64,000 bases of DNA, taken from assembly GCA_023456105.1 (NCBI GenBank), contig JAEYAO010000028.1, forward strand, positions 3,546-67,545. Reading direction: 5' to 3'. Source of the stretch: Pseudomonadota bacterium. Its GTDB lineage: Bacteria > Pseudomonadota > Alphaproteobacteria > Caulobacterales > Caulobacteraceae. This document shows positions 1 through 8,124 of the stretch, one piece after another (position 1 is the stretch's first letter; every line of letters begins with the position of its first letter). A model generated the notes under the pieces. It made no database searches, had not been told where the DNA came from, and was given only the letters and a program-made list of their open reading frames with translations. The translations under genes and the position numbers were made by a program.

Positions 1-611
1 TAGCGGTTGATGGCCGCCAAGGGCTGACTGGCGCGCTGGTAGTAGCGGCCGATGTTCATTTCCTTGCCGGCCAGCTGGTCGTTGACCATGTCGATCTTGA
101 CGGAGGCGTCCGTGGCGTAGGCCGTGCCCGGATAGCGGCGCTGCACGTCGCGCAGGCCCGCCAGAGCCGCTTCCGCATAGGCCTGGTCGCGGCCCACATC
201 GACGATCTGCTCGAAGTTGCAGATGGCGCGCATGTAGAAGGCGTAGGCCGCCGACGGATTGCCGGGGAACAGCTGGATGAAGCGATCCGCCGCCGCCGTC
301 GCCTCCGCGTAGTTGGCGTTCTGATAATAGGCGTAGATCTGCATCAGGATCGCGCGCCGGGCCCAGTCGGAATACGGATGCTGGCGCTCGACTTCCTGGA
401 AATAGTCCACCGCGTCGGACCAGCGGCGGCTCTGCAGCCGGTCATAGCCGGTGTTGTACAGCAGCTCGACCGGGCGCTCCTCATAGGCCAGGCGTGGGCG
501 GTTGCGGTTTCCGGCGCAGGCCGAGACCGACAGGGCGGCGAGCACTGCAGCCATCGCCACCACGCCGGAGCGAGAACGGCGGATGCCCGAAAGCGAAAAG
601 GAAGCGGACAA
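1..611 (-). CDS. bamD: Outer membrane assembly lipoprotein BamD (partial, C-terminus off window)
   Basis: BamD is an outer-membrane lipoprotein of the BAM complex that inserts beta-barrel proteins. The reading frame is open from the left edge to an in-frame stop at 621-623. It shows TPR-like helices (RPVELLYNTGYDRLQ, YFQEVERQHPYSDWARRA, MNIGRYYQRASQPLAAINR) characteristic of BamD/YfiO/ComL. No ATG lies before the signal peptide; I choose TTG at 611, which follows a GAGG about 9 nt upstream and gives a basic n-region (RRSR), a hydrophobic core and a lipobox LSVSAC with Cys32. ATG at 554 would leave no charged n-region. About 203 residues are visible; the family is usually 250-300. Confidence 0.9.
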   Translation of the reverse strand, partial: MSASFSLSGIRRSRSGVVAMAAVLAALSVSACAGNRNRPRLAYEERPVELLYNTGYDRLQSRRWSDAVDYFQEVERQHPYSDWARRAILMQIYAYYQNANYAEATAAADRFIQLFPGNPSAAYAFYMRAICNFEQIVDVGRDQAYAEAALAGLRDVQRRYPGTAYATDASVKIDMVNDQLAGKEMNIGRYYQRASQPLAAINR

Positions 612-809
612 GGACAGACCTCATGACGAACGAACGCCGTCCCCGACGGCGCCCGGCAAGCGATTGCGGCGATCCCTAGCACCCGTGGCCGAAACGCGCC
701 ATGCGCCGGAAACTTGGGCGTATGGCTTGTTCCCCGCCGCGTCGCTGCTAAAGAGCCGCCGACCAACGCCGTCATTGGCTTGGTGATGACGGCGAAAGGA
801 TGTCCGGCC

Positions 810-1745
810 ATGAAGCTGCTATCCGGCAACTCGAACAGGCCCCTTTCGCAGGCGATCGCCGACCATCTGGACGCGCCGCTGACGCGCACCCAGGTCAAGC
901 GTTTCGCCGACAACGAAGTCTTCGCCGTGATCGAGGAAAACGTCCGGGGCGAGGACGTTTTCGTGATCCAGTCGACCTCCTATCCGGCCAACGACAACCT
1001 GATGGAGATGCTGATCATCACCGACGCGCTGGTGCGCGCCTCGGCCCGGCGGATCACGGCGGTGATGCCCTACTTCGGCTATGCGCGTCAGGACCGGAAG
1101 ACCGGCGGCCGCACGCCGATTTCGGCCAAGCTGGTGGCCAATCTGATCACCCGCGCCGGCGCCGACCGCGTGCTGACGATGGATCTGCACGCGGGTCAGA
1201 TTCAGGGCTTCTTCGACATTCCGACCGACAATCTGGTCGCCATTCCCGTCCTGGCCCAGGACATCAAGGAACACTATCCGCGCGGCGACGACCTGATGAT
1301 CGTGTCGCCGGACGTGGGAGGGGTGGTGCGCGCGCGCGCCCTGGCCAGCCGGCTGGACGCCGACCTGGCCATCGTCGACAAGCGCCGGCCGAAGGCGGGC
1401 GAGAGCGAGGTCATGAACATCATCGGCGACGTGTCCGGTCGCCGCTGCATCCTGTTCGACGACATCGTCGATTCCGGCGGCACCCTGGTGAACGCGGCCA
1501 AGGCGCTGATCGACGAGGGCGCGACCGAGGTCTCGGCCTACATCAGCCACGGGGTTCTGTCCGGGCCGGCCGTCCAGCGCGTCACGGACGGCCCGCTGAA
1601 GGAACTGGTCATCACCGACTCCATCGAGCAGCCCCACGAAGTCCTGACCTGCGGAAAAATCCGAACGGTTTCAGTCGCTCCTCTCATCGGTGAAGCTATC
1701 CGCCGGATCGCAAACGAGGAATCGGTGTCGAAGCTGTTCGATTAA
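810..1745 (+). CDS. prs: Ribose-phosphate pyrophosphokinase
   Basis: Makes PRPP from ribose 5-phosphate and ATP for purine, pyrimidine, His and Trp synthesis. The 311-residue product has the family length. Seen in order: the N-terminal NSNRPLSQAI, the ATP-binding PYFGYARQDRK, the MDLHAGQIQGFF segment, and the PRPP loop FDDIVDSGGT near residues 215-225. The open frame reaches further upstream, but ATG 810 has a GAAAGGA Shine-Dalgarno about 9 nt before it and begins exactly where homologues begin. It is divergent from bamD. Confidence 0.97.
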   Translation: MKLLSGNSNRPLSQAIADHLDAPLTRTQVKRFADNEVFAVIEENVRGEDVFVIQSTSYPANDNLMEMLIITDALVRASARRITAVMPYFGYARQDRKTGGRTPISAKLVANLITRAGADRVLTMDLHAGQIQGFFDIPTDNLVAIPVLAQDIKEHYPRGDDLMIVSPDVGGVVRARALASRLDADLAIVDKRRPKAGESEVMNIIGDVSGRRCILFDDIVDSGGTLVNAAKALIDEGATEVSAYISHGVLSGPAVQRVTDGPLKELVITDSIEQPHEVLTCGKIRTVSVAPLIGEAIRRIANEESVSKLFD

Positions 1746-1839
1746 CCTTCGAAAAACCATTTACGTCGCGTTATAAGCCCTTCAGTTCCGGCGGCCACGC
1801 CCCCTTGGCCGTCTCGCGTTCTTCCGGGATATAGCGTTC

Positions 1840-2901
1840 ATGACCAAGGCTTCCCCCAGCCGCGGCCTGTCTCTCGCCGCCATCGCCGCCGCCGTCTTCC
1901 TGGCCAACTGCGCCAAGCCGGAGCCGGAGGCGCCGCCCGCCGCGCCGCCGCCTCCGCCGCCCGTCAGCCTGAACGAAGGCGTGGCCCAGGCCGCCTCCGT
2001 CTACGTCGCCTTCCTGCGCGACGCCCAGACCATCCAGCCCGGCGGCTTCACCGACGCCGAGTCGATCCAGGCGGCCATCCGCAAGGGCGCGGCCTATGAG
2101 CCCGCGCAACTGTCGCGCGGCCTGATCGCCTATGGTTCGATCATCGCCCTGCAGTCGCCCGAGTTCGTCGCGGGAGTGCGCCAGTTCGCGGTTGATCCGG
2201 CGCAGCGTCAGCAGGTCGTCGCCCAGATCGTGGCCGATCCCGCCTATGCCGCGACCCTGCCCGGCGCCGCCGCCGCCGCCGGCCTGATCGCCGCAACGGT
2301 CGGCCGCGACGCCACCGCCATGGTAGCCATCGCCGACGGCATCGAAAACGACGCCTATACGATCCAGGAGCGCAACGACCCGCGTCGCCGCTGGGCCACC
2401 ACCCACCTGACCGAGCGCGAGGCGCGCCTCGAGGCCGCCAAGTCCGCCTCCATCGCGCAGATGCTGCCGTCCGCCGACGAGTCCGCCCGCCTGTTCACGG
2501 CGGCCAATGCGGGCACGGGTCTGGCCGTCGAAGCGGGCGTCAGCAGCCCGCCCTACACCCCCGCCGTGGTGCGCTCTCTGGCCATCGCCGCCCTGGCCGC
2601 CCTGGGGGCCGCGGGCGACGAGGCGCGCGCCAACACCGATGCGCTGACGGTGGAGTCGAACAACGAGTTCTGCCTGAACATGTCCAAGCTGATGCTCTAC
2701 CAATGCCTGGCCGCCTCGCGTCCCAGCTATGAGGACATGTTCTGCCTTGGCCGCCATGTCGTCCGCGATCTGGGCAGTTGCACGACCCAGGCTCTGCGTC
2801 CGCCGCCGATCATCAGCGTCGGCGACCCGGTGACCACCAGCACGGTCGCCAACGCCGTTCCGGTGCAGACTCCGGTGCAGACCCCCGCCGCATCGAACTG
2901 A
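1840..2901 (+). CDS. Secreted lipoprotein of unknown function
   Basis: I do not recognise the family. The 353-residue product starts with a signal peptide and lipobox FLANC (Cys24), then a Pro/Ala-rich linker (about residues 27-42), followed by a mostly alpha-helical, Ala-rich body with no catalytic motif that I can name. Six Cys lie in or after the lipobox; those near the C-terminal third (FCLNMSK, YQCLA, MFCLGR, SCTT) could form disulfides in the periplasm. It ends in a Val/Pro/Thr-rich tail. It stands alone between prs and a strong terminator, so context gives no job. Confidence 0.75.
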   Translation: MTKASPSRGLSLAAIAAAVFLANCAKPEPEAPPAAPPPPPPVSLNEGVAQAASVYVAFLRDAQTIQPGGFTDAESIQAAIRKGAAYEPAQLSRGLIAYGSIIALQSPEFVAGVRQFAVDPAQRQQVVAQIVADPAYAATLPGAAAAAGLIAATVGRDATAMVAIADGIENDAYTIQERNDPRRRWATTHLTEREARLEAAKSASIAQMLPSADESARLFTAANAGTGLAVEAGVSSPPYTPAVVRSLAIAALAALGAAGDEARANTDALTVESNNEFCLNMSKLMLYQCLAASRPSYEDMFCLGRHVVRDLGSCTTQALRPPPIISVGDPVTTSTVANAVPVQTPVQTPAASN

Positions 2902-2920
2902 TCGCCGCAACAGAGACATA

Positions 2921-2950
2921 GGCCCGCTCGATCGCTCGAGCGGGCCTTTC
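2921..2950 (+). terminator. Rho-independent terminator after the lipoprotein gene
   Basis: An 11-bp perfect stem (2921-2931 with 2936-2946, GGCCCGCTCGA arm) with a TCGC loop is followed by TTTC. It lies between convergent genes and could act on both strands. Confidence 0.8.
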
Positions 2951-2966
2951 CTATCGCCGCGCCGGC

Positions 2967-3176
2967 CTATTCGTAGCCGTGCGCCGCCTCGTTGATGACC
3001 AGCGGCGGCATCTCGGAGAAGTCGACCGCCACCGGCTGGCTGGCCTTGGCCTGCAGCGTGCGGATCACGTGGGTCATACGGCGCCGGACCTCGCGCTCGG
3101 GCGATGTCCCGCCGTCCAGCGACAGCGGCGCGAGGCAGAAGTCGATGATGGCGTCGGTTTGGGTCAACGGTTCCAT
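2967..3176 (-). CDS. Small conserved-looking protein downstream of aceA
   Basis: A 69-residue product (begins MEPLTQTDAIIDF) starting at ATG 3176, which has AAGGAG 7-8 nt upstream; the longer frame to 3266 would overlap aceA and is not needed. It lies 22 nt after the aceA stop on the same strand, so it is probably cotranscribed with isocitrate lyase. It has no signal peptide or membrane segment. I do not recognise a family; it might be a small glyoxylate-shunt accessory protein, but that is only context. Confidence 0.6.
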   Translation of the reverse strand: MEPLTQTDAIIDFCLAPLSLDGGTSPEREVRRRMTHVIRTLQAKASQPVAVDFSEMPPLVINEAAHGYE

Positions 3177-3198
3177 GGGTCGCTCCTTCTTGGGCCGA

Positions 3199-4479
3199 TC
3201 AGGCCGCTTGCGTGAACTGAGCGGTTTCGGTCGAGTCCTTGAGCGCGGTGGTCGATGACTGACCATTGGAGATGACCGTCGCCACTTGGTCGAAGTAGCC
3301 GGTGCCCACCTCGCGCTGATGCCGGGTGGCGGTATAACCCTGCGCCTCGTTGTCGAACTCGCGCTGCTGCAGCTCGGAATAGGCCGCCATGCCGCGATCG
3401 CGATAGCCGCTCGCCAGTTCGAACATGCCGTTGTTCAGGCTGTGGAAGCCGGCCAGCGTGACGAACTGGAACTTGTATCCCATGGCCCCCAGCTCGCGCT
3501 GGAATTTGGCGATGGTGGCGTCGTCCAGCTTGGCCTTCCAGTTGAAGGACGGCGAACAGTTGTAGGCCATCAGCTTGCCCGGATGCGCCTTTTGGATCGC
3601 CTCGGCGAAGCGCTTCGCATCCTCCAGATCAGGATGCGACGTCTCCCACCACAACAGATCGGCATAACGCGCATAGGCCAGGCCGCGCGCGATGCAGTGA
3701 TCCAAACCCGTGCCCGCCTTCAGTCGATAAAAGCCCTCTGGCGTGCGGTTCTCGCGGTCGATGAACGGATGATCCCGTTCGTCGATGTCGGAGGTGATCA
3801 GCTGCGCGCTTTCGGCGTCCGTGCGGGCCACCGTCAGCGTCGGCGTGCCACAGACATCGGCCGCCAGGCGCGCGGCGATCAGATTGCGCTCATGCGCCTG
3901 GGTCGGGATCAGCACCTTGCCGCCGAGATGGCCGCACTTCTTCTCGGACGCCAGCTGGTCCTCGAAGTGCACGCCCGCGGCTCCGGCCTCGATAAAGGCC
4001 TTCATAATCTCGAAGCTGTTCAGAGGGCCGCCGAAGCCCGCCTCCGCGTCGGCGACGATGGGGGCGAACCAGTCGCGTTTGGCGCCGCCCTCCGCATGCT
4101 CGATCTGGTCGGCGCGCTGCAGGGTGCGGTTGATGCGTCGGCACAGCTCGGGGGCGGCGTTGGCCGGGTACAGCGACTGATCCGGATACATGGCGCCGGC
4201 CGTGTTGGCGTCGGCCGCCACCTGCCAGCCCGACAGATATATGGCCTTCAGCCCCGCCCGCACCATCTGCATGGCCTGGTTTCCGGTAACGGCGCCCAGG
4301 GCATTGATGAACGGCTCCGTGTGCAGCAGCTCCCACAGACGGTTTGCGCCGCGCTCCGCCAACGTATGGGTGACCGGAACCGAGCCGCGCAGACGGAGCA
4401 CGTCCTCGGGCGCATACGGCCTCTCGATTCCATCGAAGCGGCCCGCCGGCGAAGGCACGAGATCGGCGAAGGTGGTCAT
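3199..4479 (-). CDS. aceA: Isocitrate lyase
   Basis: Splits isocitrate to glyoxylate and succinate in the glyoxylate shunt, allowing growth on acetate or fatty acids. The 426-residue product carries the signature KKCGH at residues 180-184, with the active-site Cys at 182, and the metal-binding region around VADAEAGFGG. Start ATG 4479 has AGGAGA 7 nt upstream; the longer frame to 4569 would run into the divergent promoter. The neighbouring regulator gene faces away from it, a common pairing for glyoxylate-cycle control. Confidence 0.97.
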   Translation of the reverse strand: MTTFADLVPSPAGRFDGIERPYAPEDVLRLRGSVPVTHTLAERGANRLWELLHTEPFINALGAVTGNQAMQMVRAGLKAIYLSGWQVAADANTAGAMYPDQSLYPANAAPELCRRINRTLQRADQIEHAEGGAKRDWFAPIVADAEAGFGGPLNSFEIMKAFIEAGAAGVHFEDQLASEKKCGHLGGKVLIPTQAHERNLIAARLAADVCGTPTLTVARTDAESAQLITSDIDERDHPFIDRENRTPEGFYRLKAGTGLDHCIARGLAYARYADLLWWETSHPDLEDAKRFAEAIQKAHPGKLMAYNCSPSFNWKAKLDDATIAKFQRELGAMGYKFQFVTLAGFHSLNNGMFELASGYRDRGMAAYSELQQREFDNEAQGYTATRHQREVGTGYFDQVATVISNGQSSTTALKDSTETAQFTQAA

Positions 4480-4602
4480 GTTGGTCTCCTGGCAAGGGCG
4501 GCGCGCCGCCGCCTCACCCCAAGAGAACACGCAGCAGTCACAACCGATACACCTGCGGACGGCGATCACAGGTCATCTTGTACCATCGTGACTTCCACGT
4601 TT

Positions 4603-4617
4603 TGTCATGATGTGACA
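4603..4617. promoter_or_regulatory. Inverted repeat, candidate operator between aceA and its regulator
   Basis: TGTCA-N5-TGACA forms a perfect inverted repeat 10 bases before the regulator start codon. A looser GTCA...TGAC pair lies at 4572-4592. Position suggests autoregulation and control of aceA; no binding evidence. Confidence 0.45.
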
Positions 4618-4627
4618 TCCTGCGCAT

Positions 4628-6076
4628 ATGGACTTGACGCCCGACCGCAAGCTGTTCCTCGGCGCACGTTTGCGCCGGCTAAGGCGCGACCTGGGCCTGA
4701 CCCAGACAGCCATGGCGGGGGACCTGCGCGTCTCGCCCAGCTATCTCAACCACATCGAGCGCAATCAGCGGCCGGTTTCGGCGCAACTGCTGCTGCGCCT
4801 GGCCGAAACCTATGACGTCGACCTGCGGGCGCTGAACCAGGCGGACGGCGCGGGCGAAGCCCAGGTGACGGAGATCCTGACCGATCCGGTCTTTGCGGGT
4901 CTGTCCATCCCGCGCCACGAGTTGCTGCAGCTGACGGAAGAGGCGCCCACGGCCGCTCAGGCCTTGTTGAGGCTCTATCGCGCCTTTGACGAGCGCCGAG
5001 CAAGAGAGCGGCTGGCTCTGGAGGCGGGCGGCGTCGCGGACATCGGCGCGAGCCCCGCCGACTGGGTTCGGGATTTCGTGCAGAACCGCCGCAACGCTTT
5101 TTTGGAACTGGACGCCATGGGCGAAGCGCTGGCCCACGCCTTGGTGCAGGATGCGCCTGCGCACGCTGACGGCTTCGAGCCCGCCGCTCGCCTGCGTCTG
5201 GCCGCCCGCCACGACCTGGCCGTCCGCACCCTGCCGGCCGAGGTGATGGTCGAGTGGACGCGCCGGTTCGATCCGCATCGTCGCCAACTGCTGCTGTCGG
5301 AAACCCTGGGGCCCGCCTCGCGCGCCTTCGCCCTCGCCTATCAGCTGGCCCTGGCCGAGCACGGCGCCGATCTCGATCGCATGGTCGAGGCCGCCGCCCC
5401 GCCGGACGTCCCCACCCGCTCGCTGCTCAAGGTGTCGCTGACCAACACCCTGGCGGCGGCCATGCTGATGCCCTACGCGGCCTTTCATCGCCTGGCGGAA
5501 GAGACGGGCTATGACCTGGCGCGGCTCCAGGCGCGGTTCGGCGTCAGCTATGAACAGGCGGCGCATCGACTGACCACCCTGTCGCGCCCGTCCGCACGGG
5601 GCGTGCCCTTTTTCCTGATGCGCGTGGATCAGGCGGGCAACATCTCCAAACGCTTTGCGGCCGACGCCTTTCCCTTTTCGCGGTTCGGCGGCGCCTGCCC
5701 GCGCTGGCGGCTGCACGGCGCCTTTCGCACGCCCGGTCGGATCGTCACGCAGATCATCGAGACGCCTGAACAGGACGGAAAGCGCGCCGCGCGCTGGTTC
5801 ACCTTCGCCCGCACCGTCGATCGTCAGGGCCAGGACGGCCTTGGCCAGCCTCAGGACCTCGCCATCGGCCTGGGATGCGAGTTGCGGCACGCCCATCGCC
5901 TCGCCTATGCGCGCGGCGTCGATCTGGCGGCGCCGGAGGTCACGCCGATCGGCCCGGCCTGCCGCCTGTGCCATCGACACCCATGCGCCGAACGCGCCGC
6001 CCCGCCGGCGGATCGCGCGCTCGCCGTGGACGACTGGGCCAAGTCGATCAGCCCCTACCCGTTCGCCCGCGCCTGA
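4628..6076 (+). CDS. XRE-family regulator with ImmA/IrrE-like and DUF2083 domains (RamB/ScfR type)
   Basis: A 482-residue cytoplasmic regulator. Residues 8-65 form a Cro/C1-type helix-turn-helix (LRRLRRDLGLTQTAMAGDLRVSPSYLNHIE). The middle resembles the ImmA/IrrE (DUF955) domain, but I see no HExxH, so it is probably not a protease. The C-terminal part matches the short-chain fatty acyl regulator domain (DUF2083) and ends with a Cys/His cluster (CRLCHRHPC) that may bind metal. Proteins of this type, such as RamB of Corynebacterium, control glyoxylate and acetate/propionate metabolism. Divergence from aceA supports that role here. Confidence 0.88.
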   Translation: MDLTPDRKLFLGARLRRLRRDLGLTQTAMAGDLRVSPSYLNHIERNQRPVSAQLLLRLAETYDVDLRALNQADGAGEAQVTEILTDPVFAGLSIPRHELLQLTEEAPTAAQALLRLYRAFDERRARERLALEAGGVADIGASPADWVRDFVQNRRNAFLELDAMGEALAHALVQDAPAHADGFEPAARLRLAARHDLAVRTLPAEVMVEWTRRFDPHRRQLLLSETLGPASRAFALAYQLALAEHGADLDRMVEAAAPPDVPTRSLLKVSLTNTLAAAMLMPYAAFHRLAEETGYDLARLQARFGVSYEQAAHRLTTLSRPSARGVPFFLMRVDQAGNISKRFAADAFPFSRFGGACPRWRLHGAFRTPGRIVTQIIETPEQDGKRAARWFTFARTVDRQGQDGLGQPQDLAIGLGCELRHAHRLAYARGVDLAAPEVTPIGPACRLCHRHPCAERAAPPADRALAVDDWAKSISPYPFARA

Positions 6077-6096
6077 TCCTGTGCTAGGATCAGGCC

Positions 6097-6360
6097 ATGG
6101 CCGACGGCGCCCTGACACTGACCCTGGATGACGCAACCGTCGCCCGCCTCGCCGAGGCGGCGGCGCTCGCCGGCCAGACGCCCGAGGCCTACGCCGCCGA
6201 CCGCCTGGCCGAGACCCTCTCTCCGCCTCTCGCCTACGACTGGACCGAAGCCAATGCCCGGCTGGCGGAGTACGACCGCACCGGCGAGTATGTGACGCTG
6301 GAGGAATGGTCTGCGGCGTTTCGGGCTGATGTCGAGGCCCGTCTCGCAAGCCGCTCGTGA
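6097..6360 (+). CDS. ParD-like antitoxin
   Basis: An 87-residue protein. The N-terminal part (LTLTLDDATVARLAEAAALAGQTPEAYAADRLAE) fits a ribbon-helix-helix DNA-binding fold, as in ParD/RHH antitoxins. The C-terminal part, including the WTEANARLAEYDRTGEYVTLEEW segment in two pieces, would wrap the toxin. The stop overlaps the start of the ParE-like gene by 4 nt (GTGA), the usual coupling of an antitoxin-first module. It should repress its own promoter, just upstream near the regulator gene end. Confidence 0.85.
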   Translation: MADGALTLTLDDATVARLAEAAALAGQTPEAYAADRLAETLSPPLAYDWTEANARLAEYDRTGEYVTLEEWSAAFRADVEARLASRS

Positions 6361-6629
6361 GAGTTCGGCTTTCCGTCCAAGCGACGGCGGATCGTCAGCG
6401 ACTCGCCGCGTTCCTCGCAGAACATGATCCCCGCGCCGCCTTGCGGGTCGTGGACGCCATCACGACCGGCATAGCCCGGTTGGCGGACATGCCCCGGATC
6501 GGCCAGCGGGTGGGAGGCGCGCGAGAACTCTACATCCGTTTCGGTGACAGCGGCTACGTGGTCCAGTACCGCATAGACGCCGACGCCGTGCTCGTCGCCC
6601 GCATCTTCCACATGCGCGAAGCGCGCTGA
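6357..6629 (+). CDS. ParE/RelE-superfamily toxin
   Basis: A 90-residue protein beginning at GTG 6357, which overlaps the antitoxin stop. It has the compact ParE/RelE fold pattern: VRLSVQATADRQRLAAFL helix, the DAITTGIARLADMPRIGQRV segment typical of ParE, and a C-terminal IDADAVLVARIFHMREAR strand. ParE toxins act on DNA gyrase and RelE toxins cleave mRNA; the PRIG/R segment and the RHH partner favour ParE, but the target cannot be fixed from sequence. Confidence 0.87.
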   Translation: MRVRLSVQATADRQRLAAFLAEHDPRAALRVVDAITTGIARLADMPRIGQRVGGARELYIRFGDSGYVVQYRIDADAVLVARIFHMREAR

Positions 6630-6636
6630 GGCCGCG

Positions 6637-8085
6637 TCATACCAGCACCACCCGACCCGCCTCCATCCGGAAGCCGACGCCCGTGCGTTCGAACAGCCGC
6701 GCGATCACCGCCGCCGGGTCAGGCGCCCCCTCGTCCAGCAGCCGCTCGACGTCTAGGCGCAGCGATGGGTCGCGCGAAACCTCCGTCAGGGCGTCCAGCC
6801 ATTCGTCGCGGGTCAGCACGCCGTCGCGGCGATTGCTATCCATCAGGGGTTTGAGGAAGTCGAGCCAGTCGCCGCCGCTCGCCCGTCGTTGCACGCCCTC
6901 CGCCGCCATCGCGAACACCGCGCCACATGCATAGAAGGCGCGCTGCTCGCCCCTTTGTCCCGCCGTCGTCACCGACCGGCCGCGCGCCAGTTCGGCGCAG
7001 TCGTCGACCTCTTGCTGCAGGGCGGCCCGGTCGTCATAGGCCGGGTCCAGCGCCTTCAGCGCCCGCACCGCCATCAGGTCGGCCCCTCCCTCGGTGATCC
7101 AGGCGTCGCGCGCATATTCATAACGCACCGTCTGCCCCAACCAAAAATGCGCGCTCTCATGGCCGATGAACCAGCGCGAGACCGTCAGCATCTCGGAGGT
7201 GGGGTTCAGCACGCCCGCGCCCTCGAAGCTCATGGTGATCAGGCCCGGCATGACGCTGCCGCCCATGCTGGTCATCTGCTCGGTCGGGCCGTTCCAGCTG
7301 ATCATCACCGTGGGGCGATCCGTCTGTCCAGGCCCCAGCCGGCGCGTGTACCACTGCCCGACACGCGGGGCGAAGCCGCCCACCTGTTCGCCGATCCAGG
7401 GCGGAAGCGCCGGGTCCATGATGGTGGTCAGCAGCTCGCCCTCGACCTGCTCCACCTGCCCGAACAAGACATAGCCGTTGCCGTCATCGGTGACGGCGCG
7501 CTCCAGCCGCTCGCCGCCCAGCAGTACGGGACCGGCCGCGTCGCGCCATGTCACCACGGGCGCGGACCCGACCTCGACGCCGTTCAGATCAGCCGGAAGG
7601 GCGGCGAGCTCGGCGGGCGAGACCACCGCAAAGACATCGAACTGACGCGTCGGCAAGGCGACCGCGCCGGTCGTGAATACTAGAGCGCCATAGCCGGCCT
7701 CAAGGTCGACCGCTTCGGGCCTGAAGGCGATCCGGACCTCGCGCGGCACCGGCCCGCCATCCGTCGAACGCAGCACGTCGAAGGCGCCCCACCGCTCCAG
7801 CACCACGCCCGGCGTTTCAACCCGCCACTGCTTCAACCGCCAGGGAAGCCGCACCTCCTGGATCAGCTCGGAACGGGAAAAGGCCCAGATCGGCGCATCC
7901 TGACCGAAGCGGTAGTCCGCCGTCCAGCGATCGCCGTCACGCGTCACCTCGACGGTGGTCCGACCTTGTGCGAACAGACGGTTCGAGCCACCGCCTTCGG
8001 GCGTATAGGCGCAGCCGACGAGGCCGGTGCAGGCGACCACGCCGGCGGCGAGGACCACGGCGCGCGCGGCGTCACGAAGCTTCAT
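6637..8085 (-). CDS. M1-type (gluzincin) metallopeptidase-like lipoprotein
   Basis: A 482-residue exported lipoprotein: signal peptide with lipobox GLVGC (Cys25). The central part carries HESAH followed 18 residues later by Glu in ITEGGAD, matching the HExxH-X18-E zinc signature of M1 aminopeptidases. The GxMEN exopeptidase motif of classical M1 enzymes is not evident; GGSVMPGLITMSFEG may occupy its place. Start ATG 8085 is preferred; a TTG at 8112 would add nine residues. It is convergent with the ParDE pair. Likely a periplasmic or outer-membrane peptidase of unknown substrate. Confidence 0.7.
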   Translation of the reverse strand: MKLRDAARAVVLAAGVVACTGLVGCAYTPEGGGSNRLFAQGRTTVEVTRDGDRWTADYRFGQDAPIWAFSRSELIQEVRLPWRLKQWRVETPGVVLERWGAFDVLRSTDGGPVPREVRIAFRPEAVDLEAGYGALVFTTGAVALPTRQFDVFAVVSPAELAALPADLNGVEVGSAPVVTWRDAAGPVLLGGERLERAVTDDGNGYVLFGQVEQVEGELLTTIMDPALPPWIGEQVGGFAPRVGQWYTRRLGPGQTDRPTVMISWNGPTEQMTSMGGSVMPGLITMSFEGAGVLNPTSEMLTVSRWFIGHESAHFWLGQTVRYEYARDAWITEGGADLMAVRALKALDPAYDDRAALQQEVDDCAELARGRSVTTAGQRGEQRAFYACGAVFAMAAEGVQRRASGGDWLDFLKPLMDSNRRDGVLTRDEWLDALTEVSRDPSLRLDVERLLDEGAPDPAAVIARLFERTGVGFRMEAGRVVLV

Positions 8086-8124
8086 GGTTGTCCGTTCTTC
8101 CCTGATCCACAAACAACGAGCCGC

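Noticed and set aside
344..913. Minus-strand frame overlapping bamD and prs
   Set aside because: Out of frame with BamD and antisense to prs; no ribosome-binding site or recognisable sequence.
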